A DNA stretch of 64,000 nucleotides. Source: an uncultured Kiritimatiellota bacterium. Its GTDB lineage: Bacteria > Verrucomicrobiota > Kiritimatiellia > RFP12 > UBA1067. The position numbers and the translations under genes are program-made. The stretch spans positions 124,001 through 188,000 of the forward strand of contig CAKTYZ010000003.1 in assembly GCA_934635225.1 (NCBI GenBank), written 5' to 3'. Positions 44,169 to 53,106 of this stretch are shown one piece after another (within the stretch, counting starts at the first letter, position 1; every line of letters starts with the position of its first letter). The notes beneath the pieces were generated by a model. It did not search any database. It worked only from the letters and a program-made list of their open reading frames with translations, and was not told where the DNA came from.

Positions 44169-44410
44169 CGCGCCTCCCCCGGGCCGAACCCGACGACAAT
44201 CTCGTCATCATCGACTTCGAGCGCCAACGTCGCGCCGTAGGCGACGTCGTCCATCTTCGGGAAGAGGAGCTCCAGCATGTCGTCGGGCTGGAAGTGCCTC
44301 GGCTTCGTCTCGGGGTGCGGATAGTAGACGAGGCCCGCGACCCGTCCGCCGTCGGGCAGGACGCGCCAGACGCGGAAGAACGAGAACGTCTCCGCCGAGT
44401 CGGTCGGATG
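44165..44410 (-). pseudogene. 81-codon coding-like continuation after the GH32 stop
   Basis: In the GH32 frame, directly after its TGA (44411-44413), the reading continues HPTDSAETFSFFRVWRVLPD, then LVYYPHPETKPRHFQPDDML, ending VVGFGPGEAR with a TGA that overlaps the porter start (GTGA). There is no start codon near its beginning. It could be a C-terminal extension cut off by a nonsense change, a remnant of a lost gene, or a stop-codon readthrough product. Not recognised. Confidence 0.5.
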
Positions 44411-45886
44411 TCACTTGACGAGCGGGAACGTCCACGGCGCGATTTCCGGCACCCACTTGAACCCGAGGCGGCCGTCGGGGTAGGCGACGACCTCCCGGAA
44501 GACGAGCCACCCGTCCCAGCCGAAGAGGTGACTGAGCCACCCGACGTAGAGCCGTCGGTCGCCCTTCCACGCCGTCACCATCGGGACGCTCAGCCCCTCG
44601 TAGAGCCTGTCCGGCTCCTTCGTCCAGTTCACGAACGACCCCGGCGTCCCGTCGGGGCTGCAGGCCATGTTCGCGAAGCCCTGCAGGAGGTAGCGGCGCC
44701 CGTGCCAGTCGAACAGCGAGGGGCAGTCCCCCCGGAACGGCAGGTTCGCGTCGAAGAGTTCCCTCGTCTTCAGGTCCTTCGAGCGGAAGATGCCGACGGC
44801 CTTGCCGAAGCCCCCGACGAGCTCGTACCCGCCCTCCGGGCGGTTGTAGACGCTGGGGTTCTGAGCGCCGGAGATCATCACGTCCGAGTTGGCGAAGCGG
44901 ACGCCGTCCGCGCTGACGGCGTAGGTGCCGCCGGTCGGATGCCCGCCGGCGACCTCCGGGAAGCGCGACGTGTGCCAGTCGAAGGAGATCGCGAGCGCGC
45001 CGTCCTTCAGGAAGGGCGTGCCCGTGCCGACGGTCTGCCACGTCTCGCGGATGGGCACGGCGTGCGGCAGCTCCGTCCAGTGGACGAGGTCCTCGCTGAC
45101 GAGGTGGGCGAACTGGTGGCGCCCCGTCCCGCAGCCCGACCCGTGGTGGCGGCGGTCAATGAGGTAGAAGACGTGGAGCCTCCCGTCCAGGAAGGCGGGC
45201 GCCACGTCGCCGACCCACTCGTTGTGGCCGTCGGGCGTCCAGTACTGGATCGGGCGCGTGACCGAGCGCGGCGCGCGGCGGTCGGAGGCCGCGCCCTTCC
45301 GCGCGGGCGAGGCGAAGGCGGCCGACCGGACGCGCGGGGAGAGGACGCGCTCCTGCGCGCCGTCCGGCCAGGCGACGGGACAGGCGGGGATCGGGAAGTC
45401 CTCGTCCACGTGCCGCCCGTCAACGGCGATCGCCCACCTGACGGGCGAGAGGTCGAGCGTGACGTCGTGGACGCCCTCCGCGCGCTCCAGGGCACCCAGC
45501 GGAATGCCCACGCGCCCCGCCTTCGCGCAGACGGTCGCCTCGAGGACGGGGCAGGCGCCGCCCGCCAGCGGGAAGTTGAGGTAGTTCCCCGCCGCGCGGT
45601 CGTATCCGGCCAGCGCCGGGTCCGCCCCCGCCATGCGGAGAACGAGCCGCACCGGGCCCGCCTCGTAGAGTGCCTCGTCTCCCGCGACCGCGCCGAGGTC
45701 GACCTTCAGGTCGATGGTGAACCCCTTCGCGAGGACGGTCTCGCGCGGCGCCGCGATCGGACGGCCCGCCGCGCGCTCCGGGGACGTCCCCTCGACGGCG
45801 CCTCCGAATAGGGGGATTCCCGCCGCCACGCCGAGCGCGGCGACCAGGACCTTCATTCGCTTCATTTGCTTCATCGTTGCGTTCAT
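44411..45886 (-). CDS. GH32 family secreted beta-fructosidase/levanase-like enzyme
   Basis: About 491 aa. The start is uncertain (ATG 45886, 45877 or 45871); all keep the signal KRMKVLVAALGVAAGIPLFG. An N-terminal beta-sandwich (~residues 30-170) precedes the five-blade propeller: YWTPDGHNEWVGDVAPAFLD, YLIDRRHHGSGCGTGRHQFA, SEDLVHWTELPHAVPI, FRGDCPSLFDWHG. Asp in WVGDV and Glu/Asp in the later blades fit GH32. It ends right after the propeller without the usual C-terminal sandwich. First gene of a GH32, porter and regulator operon. Upstream is a truncated RAYT gene whose frame runs into this one. Confidence 0.82.
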   Translation of the reverse strand: MNATMKQMKRMKVLVAALGVAAGIPLFGGAVEGTSPERAAGRPIAAPRETVLAKGFTIDLKVDLGAVAGDEALYEAGPVRLVLRMAGADPALAGYDRAAGNYLNFPLAGGACPVLEATVCAKAGRVGIPLGALERAEGVHDVTLDLSPVRWAIAVDGRHVDEDFPIPACPVAWPDGAQERVLSPRVRSAAFASPARKGAASDRRAPRSVTRPIQYWTPDGHNEWVGDVAPAFLDGRLHVFYLIDRRHHGSGCGTGRHQFAHLVSEDLVHWTELPHAVPIRETWQTVGTGTPFLKDGALAISFDWHTSRFPEVAGGHPTGGTYAVSADGVRFANSDVMISGAQNPSVYNRPEGGYELVGGFGKAVGIFRSKDLKTRELFDANLPFRGDCPSLFDWHGRRYLLQGFANMACSPDGTPGSFVNWTKEPDRLYEGLSVPMVTAWKGDRRLYVGWLSHLFGWDGWLVFREVVAYPDGRLGFKWVPEIAPWTFPLVK

Positions 45887-45913
45887 CCTTGCTGTTGTCT
45901 GGAAAGGTGGGAT

Positions 45914-46051
45914 GCCGGAAAACTTCGCCACGCGCCACAACCGCTCGACGAAGCGCGTACGCTCCTCGTCAGTCAGGCAGAACGCGCGGTTCGCGATCCG
46001 ACTGATCGGGTGATAACAACGATCAGGCTTGAAATTGCGCAAAGCTCTCAT
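45914..46051 (-). pseudogene. truncated RAYT (REP-associated Y1 transposase) 5' fragment
   Basis: Reads MRALRNFKPDRCYHPISRIA then NRAF and DEERTRFVERLWRVAKFSG, about 46 codons matching the first 46 codons of the intact transposase at 57209-58288. It stops matching before the HUH motif. A degenerate -10 (TATCAT) keeps the 7-nt spacing to ATG. Confidence 0.85.
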
Positions 46052-46108
46052 GCCGCGCATGATAGCCTATTCCGCAACTACTCCACCACTCCTACACTCC
46101 CACTCCCA

Positions 46109-46136
46109 CACCACCATTGGGCTCAGACCCTCACCC
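46109..46136. repeat. terminal repeat of the truncated RAYT copy
   Basis: CACCACCATTGGGCTCAGAC + CCTCACCC resembles the end CCCCACCATTAGGGTCTGAC + CCTC at 58331-58355. Confidence 0.65.
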
Positions 46137-46142
46137 ACTCAT

Positions 46143-46166
46143 AAAACGGAATAACAATCCTGTTTT
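46143..46166 (-). terminator. weak hairpin at the end of the defence operon
   Basis: AAAAC(A)GGA pairs TCCGTTTT around a 7-nt loop, read on the minus strand 26 bp after the last stop of the McrC-like frame. The U run is within the stem. Confidence 0.35.
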
Positions 46167-46191
46167 ATTATGTCTTTTAAGGAATGCAATC

Positions 46192-46908
46192 CTAAATTTG
46201 GCGGTTGAATTTTAGAACTGGCAACGGGAAACCCATGCGATAAAACCCAACAAACTCCCCTATCGGCGCAACTCCCAACCTTACCTGATCAATCAGCGAA
46301 TGCGACCCGTCGAATTTGACATCACCGCCCCGCACCTCTGGATAAATGATGACACAAGGCACGACAGCCGAATCCTGCTCTTCAGCATCTTGGATTCCAA
46401 GCCTCTTTAAGACCTTGCGATCCCGCGCATACCCCGCAAGCTATCGAATGTCCTCCACATCAAATGTTCCTGCGCCGTATCTGGGTTTATACTTGGTATC
46501 CAGTATCAACGGACGCTCCCCGTCCACATACAGGAAATCTGGCTTGCCCTTTGTCACATTCGCCTGATAGAGGATCTTCGGTCCATACGCCTTTCGCAAC
46601 GCGCCAAGGACATAGTGCTCATAGAGCAAGGACATGTCGATCCAAAACGCCGGGATCGCATGCTCTTCCGCAGATGCTCGGTCAATGCTGTTGTCATAGC
46701 GCCGAAGAATCATCTTCGCCAGATTTACGGCCTCCTCATATTCCCGGTAGAGCTTATTCCGCTTGCAACGACGTACTTCCCAAAGCTCAACCCGATCATC
46801 TACCTCTGCAAACGCGGCAAGACAGCCGTTGAGCCGTCCCTGAAGCATGACCGCGCTTCTCTGTCCCTGATCCAGCATTCTACCGACAATCTGCTCAGCA
46901 AACAGCAT
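46192..46908 (-). pseudogene. McrC-like nuclease (N-terminally short, one in-frame TAG)
   Basis: From ATG 46908 the first 155 codons hold the McrC core: IDMSLLYEHYVLGALRKAYG and the PD-(D/E)XK-like nuclease GKPDFLYVDGERPLILDTKY. At 46441 a TAG follows VEDIR, where McrC proteins have Gln (DIRQL). The same frame then continues LAGYARDRKVLKRLGIQD and CVIIYPEVRGGDV, and on to a natural-looking TAG at 46192. So a CAG-to-TAG change or recoding splits it. No McrB GTPase is nearby and the usual N-terminal half is missing. TAATG overlap with the MBL gene. Confidence 0.72.
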
Positions 46909-48146
46909 TATACAGTGTATTCCACCTTAAAACGACTTTCATCTGTCTCCGTAACATCGACCCACAAACCGCCTTTTAGGGCAACCGCTCGCTTTACCAC
47001 ATAGGCAGGGTGCCCGAAACTATTCCGCTCTCCGTACGTCGCTACGCACACCTGCCCGTCAATCGGCAAATTCCCAGACCCAAATGAATCGAACGAACCA
47101 TGATGAGGCAATTGAACCATGCCAATGTTTTTGACATATCTCCCAAACACTCTCGTCAAATCAGCATCGTCCAACGACACATCCCCCGTATAAAGGCAAC
47201 CTGGGCTCCCGTGAAAAACCGAAGACTGCTCATGCCGTAGAACCCGATCAAGCCAATACTCTGCAAATTGATCGCAGGGACAGTAGCGCCCCCAGATATC
47301 ACACCCCACAACTTCACCGATGCTTGATAAGCATGTATCATCAAGAGGCCCCGAATAAAGAGCCATCGAGTTCCGATTAATTCCGTCTGACAATGCCTTG
47401 TAGCAACGACGCAGGTCCTTTAAATTCTTAATCACAAAATCAGGATCTTTAAGATTTGCAATCTGAAATCCGGCCCCAAAAGCATTCTTCAACTCACCTT
47501 TCAGATTATAATACCGCAGTGGCTTATGATTGTATGGTATCAAAAGCCACCTCAGCATTCGCCCATTGTCAGGAAGATTGTTCCCGATTGAAATCTTAGT
47601 CAACGAAGAAATTTCTTCCGGCAAATCATCAACTCCGACACCCTCGTCGTCCACTTCATTTTCCATTATCGTACGCTCTCCATCTGCAGGACGGACAAAT
47701 GTTACTTTCGTATCTTTGCCGAAATACTCTTCGGGGCTATTGATAATACTATTAAGGGCATCGCTTATTTTTCCCCATCTTGACCTACTTAGGTGATATC
47801 CAGTCAACATATACCGTTCTTCTGCAGACAGTAGAGGCAAGATGACCCTGCGAATTTGGCGGTCCTTAAATGGCTTGAGACATGGAATCAGATTAACATG
47901 ATCGTCATCAAGATGCGAAACGAACAATATATCAACGCCATGTCCATCAGGGAAGGCCTGTACCACTCGCTCTTCAATGTCTTTTCTTTTCAGAGGAGTT
48001 CCATCACTGTTTCGTTGCAATCCACAGTATTTCAGTGAACCACAATCATAGACCGCACGGAAAATACAGCCCTTTTCGGAGTTATAGAATTCCTCTGAAT
48101 AAAAAGCACCTTGTCCAATAGGATGAAATGTTCGAGTCATATTCAT
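46908..48146 (-). CDS. metallo-beta-lactamase-fold hydrolase in a defence operon
   Basis: 412 aa. Metal-binding motif near residue 80 is SHLDDDHVNL (first His replaced by Ser in the usual HxHxDH), later QLPHHGSFDSFGSG and TGDVSLDDADL. The layout recalls ComEC-type MBL domains without membrane parts, as found beside effector genes in defence islands. Between the DUF4062 gene (52 bp gap) and the McrC-like gene (overlap). Substrate unknown; a nuclease or cyclic-nucleotide hydrolase is possible. Confidence 0.7.
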   Translation of the reverse strand: MNMTRTFHPIGQGAFYSEEFYNSEKGCIFRAVYDCGSLKYCGLQRNSDGTPLKRKDIEERVVQAFPDGHGVDILFVSHLDDDHVNLIPCLKPFKDRQIRRVILPLLSAEERYMLTGYHLSRSRWGKISDALNSIINSPEEYFGKDTKVTFVRPADGERTIMENEVDDEGVGVDDLPEEISSLTKISIGNNLPDNGRMLRWLLIPYNHKPLRYYNLKGELKNAFGAGFQIANLKDPDFVIKNLKDLRRCYKALSDGINRNSMALYSGPLDDTCLSSIGEVVGCDIWGRYCPCDQFAEYWLDRVLRHEQSSVFHGSPGCLYTGDVSLDDADLTRVFGRYVKNIGMVQLPHHGSFDSFGSGNLPIDGQVCVATYGERNSFGHPAYVVKRAVALKGGLWVDVTETDESRFKVEYTV

Positions 48147-48198
48147 TGCGCAATCCTTTACGATCAGTATTGACGGTACTAAGAATCACCCCTCATCA

Positions 48199-49269
48199 TC
48201 ACAATTTCTTGTTATGTTTTGCACTTCTAACTGCCAGTAACTCTACCATTCGTTGCCGCCCGCGATCCGTAAGATGCCATTTCACCAATCTTGACCCGTT
48301 CTTTCCGGACTCCTCCCTCTGAACGATCAATAGTCTTAACGCCTCAAATTGAACTTTGATCTTTTCGAAGCAAATGGTTTCTATCATGTAGTCACTTATA
48401 AAGTCTCCATCTTCTTTTATTTTGTCCGGTTCACATTGCATAATATATTCCACCAATCCCTTGCGAACGCCCTCTGTAGATGCGCCGACGGAAACTTTAG
48501 GTGCGATCACTGAAAAAATGTTGTTCCAACTCAAGACAATACTCTTGTGTACGCGCGAACGCATACGTGTCTCACGCCAACCAGACTTCTTGTTCTTTTC
48601 ATAGTAACAAATCGAATATGAATACTTAACATCAAACAACTCTTCTCCATCTGCGAGCGTTATACCACTAGCAAGGATATCTTCACCTTCGTATTGCTTA
48701 ATACGCTTCGTCAAATCTTCAATTTTTCGGGTCAACTCAAGAACCTGCTCAGCATTCGTATATCCTGGCGCATCCGCCCGTACCCATCCGACCCTCGGGA
48801 CCCGCTTTGTCAGTTGTGTAATCCCTCGACTAACAACAGCCCCTAACTCGTCTGCATTGTGCCATTCTTTGCAAAGATTTTTTGCCTTTAATTGAGTCAC
48901 AAACTCATCAAGCTTCTTCTTTAATTTCGGATCATCATCAACCTTCTTGATCGGCAACGATTCAACATCCGCCCGAACAAATGCTAAAACAGGCACACCG
49001 CTATCAAGGGCGCATTGATATTCTTTCTGCGTAAAGCTAATTCCATCTGCTGTCATCGAACCGTACCGACCTGCCACGATAAGCACATAGTAATCACACT
49101 GCTTAATCAGGCTTGAAATATACGACCACGAATCTTCGCTTGCCGCTGGGAAATACTCCATGCCGCAAGGAATGCAGTCAAGTTCAAGGAGTGCTTTGAT
49201 AACCTCCATCCGTTCTTCGGCCAGATCCTTAAAGGTGGAACTCACAAATACTTGGTAACGTTTATTCAT
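48199..49269 (-). CDS. DUF4062 domain protein (TIR-like sensor/effector)
   Basis: 356 aa. Starts MNKRYQVFVSSTFKDLAEER and continues CDYYVLIVAGRYGSMTADGI and SFTQKEYQCALDSGVPVLAF, the DUF4062 pattern related to the TIR/flavodoxin-like fold found at N-termini of STAND and other immune proteins. A coiled-coil segment (~residues 175-195) and an unrecognised C-terminal domain ending in a basic helix follow. Starts 4 bp after the DGQHR/TIR-like gene. Likely effector or sensor in the operon. Confidence 0.75.
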   Translation of the reverse strand: MNKRYQVFVSSTFKDLAEERMEVIKALLELDCIPCGMEYFPAASEDSWSYISSLIKQCDYYVLIVAGRYGSMTADGISFTQKEYQCALDSGVPVLAFVRADVESLPIKKVDDDPKLKKKLDEFVTQLKAKNLCKEWHNADELGAVVSRGITQLTKRVPRVGWVRADAPGYTNAEQVLELTRKIEDLTKRIKQYEGEDILASGITLADGEELFDVKYSYSICYYEKNKKSGWRETRMRSRVHKSIVLSWNNIFSVIAPKVSVGASTEGVRKGLVEYIMQCEPDKIKEDGDFISDYMIETICFEKIKVQFEALRLLIVQREESGKNGSRLVKWHLTDRGRQRMVELLAVRSAKHNKKL

Positions 49270-49273
49270 TCGC

Positions 49274-50809
49274 TTATCCTAACTTTTTAACAATCTCCGG
49301 GAGATGGTTTCGCACAATTGACTTGATACTATTGTAGTACCCAGTCGCTGAATACGGAATGTACTGCAACTTGTCCATATCGAATGGCACTCGGCCACCG
49401 CTTTTGACATATTCTTTATTTTCCACGAAGACCTTATCTGGCTTTGAATCGTCGTCAGAGCGAATCAACAACATCTGCTTGCCATTACCTTCAGCCAGAC
49501 CAACCTCGAAAATCACATTCTCATTATTGCCCGTAATGTCTGCAATGAAAATATCGCACTCTTTTATCTTCTCAATCAGTCGCCTATCTATACGTTGCGC
49601 AGCGCCTCTGAATCGCATGATCGGTATCAACTCGTACTTTATACCATCGCTATTCCCCTTCGGGTCACTTAACTCGGAAAGAACTTCCTTAAACAATTTA
49701 TTGAAATCATTAACATGAGGATTGGATATATAAGGCATTGCCACAAACACCTTGTAAGGTCCTCTTCGATGGATTCGTTCAAACACTGAAATCAACCAAT
49801 GCGGATTCACATCTTTGTTCTCCAGAAATTGTAACTCATTCTTGGCAATCCAATTAACAAACGTCTCAACATGCCGACCCGAATCATAGACTGCAAAGTA
49901 AATCAGCGCTACAGCCACACCCAAATCGAATCTTTCAAAATCGAATTTTGACAAGGCATACTCAGCTCTCGGCAATGCCCTTTTGACTATATCTACCAAG
50001 TCATCCTCATATCTTTTCTCGTCCAACAACTCAAAGAGCCGCAGAAACAGCGTCCGCACAAACGGCTCTGTCATTCGTCCAACATTACGCACAATAGACA
50101 AGTCCGTTGTGCGGAGGAACCGCCTTGCATCATAATAAGCGCGCCCAAACGATTTTTCCGTCTTCAAAATATCATCGTCAAACACATCGTTTCCTGCATC
50201 ATCTTTTGCATCAAAAATAACACGTAAATTCTGCTCCTCCGGGATTGGCCTTGCGCGATAGTTGATGTTATGGAAAAACACCGTCCCAAACTTTCTACAT
50301 TCATCATCATTCCTAAACAAAACCAAGCAAAAAGGCGCATTGTACGTCTTGATTCGATCTTCCGCCATCTCAACCGCTTCTAGTCGATGATTCCCATCTA
50401 TACGTGAGAAAGGCTTTTGAAAAGATATTCGCTCAAGATTATAAATTGACGCCGTAATATGGCGCGAAAATTCAGCTTTGGCATACTTCTTCACAAATGT
50501 GCTAATACTTATGCCAAAAATTCGGCTATATTTAAACGCTTCACCCGTATCTGGCACACGATAGAACGAGTCGATTTCCTCTGGAGCTAAACCCAGATTC
50601 GCCAGCGAAGCTCCAAGAATTAACTCGGGAAAAAATGTGTACAGTCCTCCATTAAGAAACGCCACAACATCTTCTTTATGTTCATCAACGATCGGACGCT
50701 GATAGTTGTCATCCGCCTTCGAAACTTCAGCCAACTCACCAAGCCTTGCAAACCCACGAAGACAAAGAATGTTCCCAAATGCTCGTTCTATCACACCTCT
50801 CAGCACCAT
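49274..50809 (-). CDS. DGQHR/ParB-like domain fused to a TIR-like/nucleoside deoxyribosyltransferase-like domain
   Basis: 511 aa from ATG 50809 (GGTGGA upstream). The N-terminal ~350 residues contain FSRIDGNHRLEAVEMAED, a DGQHR-type motif of DndB/DpdB and ParB-related proteins. From about residue 365 a Rossmann-like domain follows: YKVFVAMPYIS, IIxxIKECDIFIADITGNNE, NVIFEVGLAEGNGKQMLLIR. This pattern is shared by nucleoside 2-deoxyribosyltransferases and TIR-like nucleotide-signal proteins. The combination suggests sensing of modified DNA or ParB-like CTP binding linked to a nucleotide-cleaving effector (inference). Confidence 0.7.
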   Translation of the reverse strand: MVLRGVIERAFGNILCLRGFARLGELAEVSKADDNYQRPIVDEHKEDVVAFLNGGLYTFFPELILGASLANLGLAPEEIDSFYRVPDTGEAFKYSRIFGISISTFVKKYAKAEFSRHITASIYNLERISFQKPFSRIDGNHRLEAVEMAEDRIKTYNAPFCLVLFRNDDECRKFGTVFFHNINYRARPIPEEQNLRVIFDAKDDAGNDVFDDDILKTEKSFGRAYYDARRFLRTTDLSIVRNVGRMTEPFVRTLFLRLFELLDEKRYEDDLVDIVKRALPRAEYALSKFDFERFDLGVAVALIYFAVYDSGRHVETFVNWIAKNELQFLENKDVNPHWLISVFERIHRRGPYKVFVAMPYISNPHVNDFNKLFKEVLSELSDPKGNSDGIKYELIPIMRFRGAAQRIDRRLIEKIKECDIFIADITGNNENVIFEVGLAEGNGKQMLLIRSDDDSKPDKVFVENKEYVKSGGRVPFDMDKLQYIPYSATGYYNSIKSIVRNHLPEIVKKLG

Positions 50810-50861
50810 TTCAATCCACCTTCCCGTTCTTTTTAACAGACGAGCCACACACCACTTTGCA

Positions 50862-51758
50862 TCAGTTCACATCATATGCCTGGCGCAAGAATGGCTTGGC
50901 CTTCTCAAAATCCGCGCCAGACTGAAGACGCAATTCAACATTGCCAGTGCCGTAGTGACCTTTCTTTGACACATCACGAGAAAAGCCCTTTTCGAACGGG
51001 AAGGTCTTCGGCTCAAGTTTGAGATGCAAAATCAAATGATCGTTGAAAACCTCTGCGCAGACGAAATTCGAGCTCCTGCGAAACGCCTTATAGAACTTCA
51101 GCAGCGCGGGTGTGATGTCGTCACCAAAGCTCATGATGAAGTTCTCGACATCGCAATAGAGTTCCTTGATCGGCTTCGGGGCCGAGGCAAGCTTGATAGC
51201 AAATGTCTGCTGCACCGCGGCAGAACCGGAGACCCGCTCCACCTTGCGCTTCACATTCGTAACATCATGCTCATCAACACGCTCAAGATACAGTAATTCA
51301 GCCCCGAACATACGATATCGATAAAGCGAGATATTCGCATTCATCTGCTTAATCGCACCCTGATCGAACTTCGTGAAATCGTTTGCCACGCAAATTACAC
51401 GAGCCCCATCCCAAGCGATATCATCCTTGGACATCTTCTTGTGCAACCGCTCTTGCAACAGCACGATGAACGCATCCTTGTGATCCATAAGCCACGCCAA
51501 ATAGAACAGGCCTTGGCTCATGACATTCTCATCCTTCGAACGCTTGTACTCAAAAATGACCGGCGCCTTGTTCTCGTCGATTCCAATTGAGTCCATGCGC
51601 CCGTCCGGGATGGCATACTCCGATGCCAAGAACTGTACATTGAAGAACTGATCCATGTTCTTCTCGATCAGTGTCTGGAGCTTTTTCTCCAGCTCCATCA
51701 CCGAGGACTTCAATTCCTCAACCTTCTGCCCAACCTTGAACAACTTGATGTCTGCCAT
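50862..51758 (-). CDS. DUF5655-type protein with PD-(D/E)XK-like N-terminal domain
   Basis: 298 aa. Residues ~40-90 contain YAIPDGRMDSIGIDENKAPV then IFEYKR, a D..E.K nuclease-like core. The C-terminal ~120 residues (KLASAPKPIKELYCDVENFI ... HLKLEPKTF ... GHYGTGNVELRLQSGADFEK) match DUF5655, often annotated as a predicted transport protein. Such genes recur beside type I RM genes. Starts 4 bp after hsdS. Confidence 0.75.
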   Translation of the reverse strand: MADIKLFKVGQKVEELKSSVMELEKKLQTLIEKNMDQFFNVQFLASEYAIPDGRMDSIGIDENKAPVIFEYKRSKDENVMSQGLFYLAWLMDHKDAFIVLLQERLHKKMSKDDIAWDGARVICVANDFTKFDQGAIKQMNANISLYRYRMFGAELLYLERVDEHDVTNVKRKVERVSGSAAVQQTFAIKLASAPKPIKELYCDVENFIMSFGDDITPALLKFYKAFRRSSNFVCAEVFNDHLILHLKLEPKTFPFEKGFSRDVSKKGHYGTGNVELRLQSGADFEKAKPFLRQAYDVN

Positions 51759-51762
51759 AACG

Positions 51763-53106
51763 TTATACCTTTACAATCTTTGCTTCTATCTTCCGCTTCG
51801 CCGCGTCAAGCGCAGCGGTTGCGTCGGCTTTCAGCTTGCAGGCTTCAGCGCGGATGGATGATGCCGTGGATGCGATACGATCCTGCACGGGGCGCGGCGG
51901 GATCGGAACCGGCAAGGACAAGACATCCTCCAATTGAACACGCGGCAACGTATTGCCTGTCATCAGCAATGTCATCACCTTCGCGACCTGCGTTAAGCGC
52001 AAATATGCGATCAGATATTCAGGCGTGATACCCTTAGGAATCAGCGGGAAAAACTCTGTGGATGCCGCTCCATCAAAATCAGCCAGCCAGACCTTGTTAA
52101 GATATGGTCGCAACTTGGGGAACAGAATCTCACCCTTTCGGAACAACACCGCAGTCGATATTGATTCCTTCTCTCCCGTTGGACTATATGTCCCATCTGA
52201 TCCATTAATGTTCTCCAAGCCCACATATGTCAGCCCATCCAACGAATCCGTCTGACAACGATCAACATCAACAACTTCACCCAGACGAACCGCCTCATAT
52301 GTACCCTCGCGTACATTCTTATAAAACTGCCGTCTCATTGGCTGATAAGCGATGGGGTCTAATCTGCCATTTAGCACTTCCTTCGCAGACACGATAAACA
52401 TGCGCGCGGAAAGCGATGAATCAGGCTTGGGTAGATTGGCGATACCGAGCTCGTTCAGCACCATGTCATCGATGGAGGCGAGAAGCTTCGTCGCCTTTTC
52501 GTCCGCCGCGCGCTTTGCCGCGTATGCCGCATCAAGCTCAGCAACGATCTTCCGCTGCTCTGATAGTGGCGGTAAGGGAATCTCAAGATTGCGATACTCT
52601 TGCGCATTGATATTAGGCTGACCGGCCGAACGCTGAATGGCTGAAACCCATTCATGATAATACGGCGTTTGGGCAAAAGCAAAGACATATTTCGGTAACA
52701 CTTTTTCGCCAAAGCGAAACCGAATCATATATCCAGCATAAAAGCACGGATACGACACTCGTTCAGATTCGTGCAAATAGCTCTTCCCGACCGTATTACC
52801 GCTTCGGGCAAACAGCAAATCTCCGTCGCGGAGAAAATATTGCGGTTCGACATTTGCCGCCGTCATGCCCAATCCAGGCAGCAATTCACCATTCTCGTCA
52901 ATATCAGTAATCCGAATGTAACGCGGCGTTGTATCATTCAGCCGTTCAATGCCCGCCTCTCCTGCGCCATACTCGGGCGGTTCAGAAAGCAATGAACCCA
53001 TTTTGACTGAAGGATAGCGAAAGTTTGCCACCCGACGCTTGAAGGCAACATACTTCGGATCGAACCGATCAAACAATTCGCGCGTCTTGGCGATGAAACT
53101 TGTCAT
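51763..53106 (-). CDS. hsdS: type I restriction-modification specificity subunit HsdS
   Basis: 447 aa with two target-recognition domains. First: RYIRITDIDENGELLPGLGM ... PLPPLSEQRKIVAELDAAYA with its coiled coil. Second: YVGLENINGSDGTYSPTG ... LPVPIPPRPVQDRIASTASS and a C-terminal helix. It gives sequence specificity to HsdM. Overlaps the DUF1016 gene by 4 bp. Confidence 0.9.
   Translation of the reverse strand: MTSFIAKTRELFDRFDPKYVAFKRRVANFRYPSVKMGSLLSEPPEYGAGEAGIERLNDTTPRYIRITDIDENGELLPGLGMTAANVEPQYFLRDGDLLFARSGNTVGKSYLHESERVSYPCFYAGYMIRFRFGEKVLPKYVFAFAQTPYYHEWVSAIQRSAGQPNINAQEYRNLEIPLPPLSEQRKIVAELDAAYAAKRAADEKATKLLASIDDMVLNELGIANLPKPDSSLSARMFIVSAKEVLNGRLDPIAYQPMRRQFYKNVREGTYEAVRLGEVVDVDRCQTDSLDGLTYVGLENINGSDGTYSPTGEKESISTAVLFRKGEILFPKLRPYLNKVWLADFDGAASTEFFPLIPKGITPEYLIAYLRLTQVAKVMTLLMTGNTLPRVQLEDVLSLPVPIPPRPVQDRIASTASSIRAEACKLKADATAALDAAKRKIEAKIVKV

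Noticed and set aside
46441..46908. Reading the McrC-like gene as a deliberately short 155-aa protein
   Set aside because: The frame after the TAG is strongly McrC-like and ends at a sensible stop before a hairpin, so a nonsense change is likelier.
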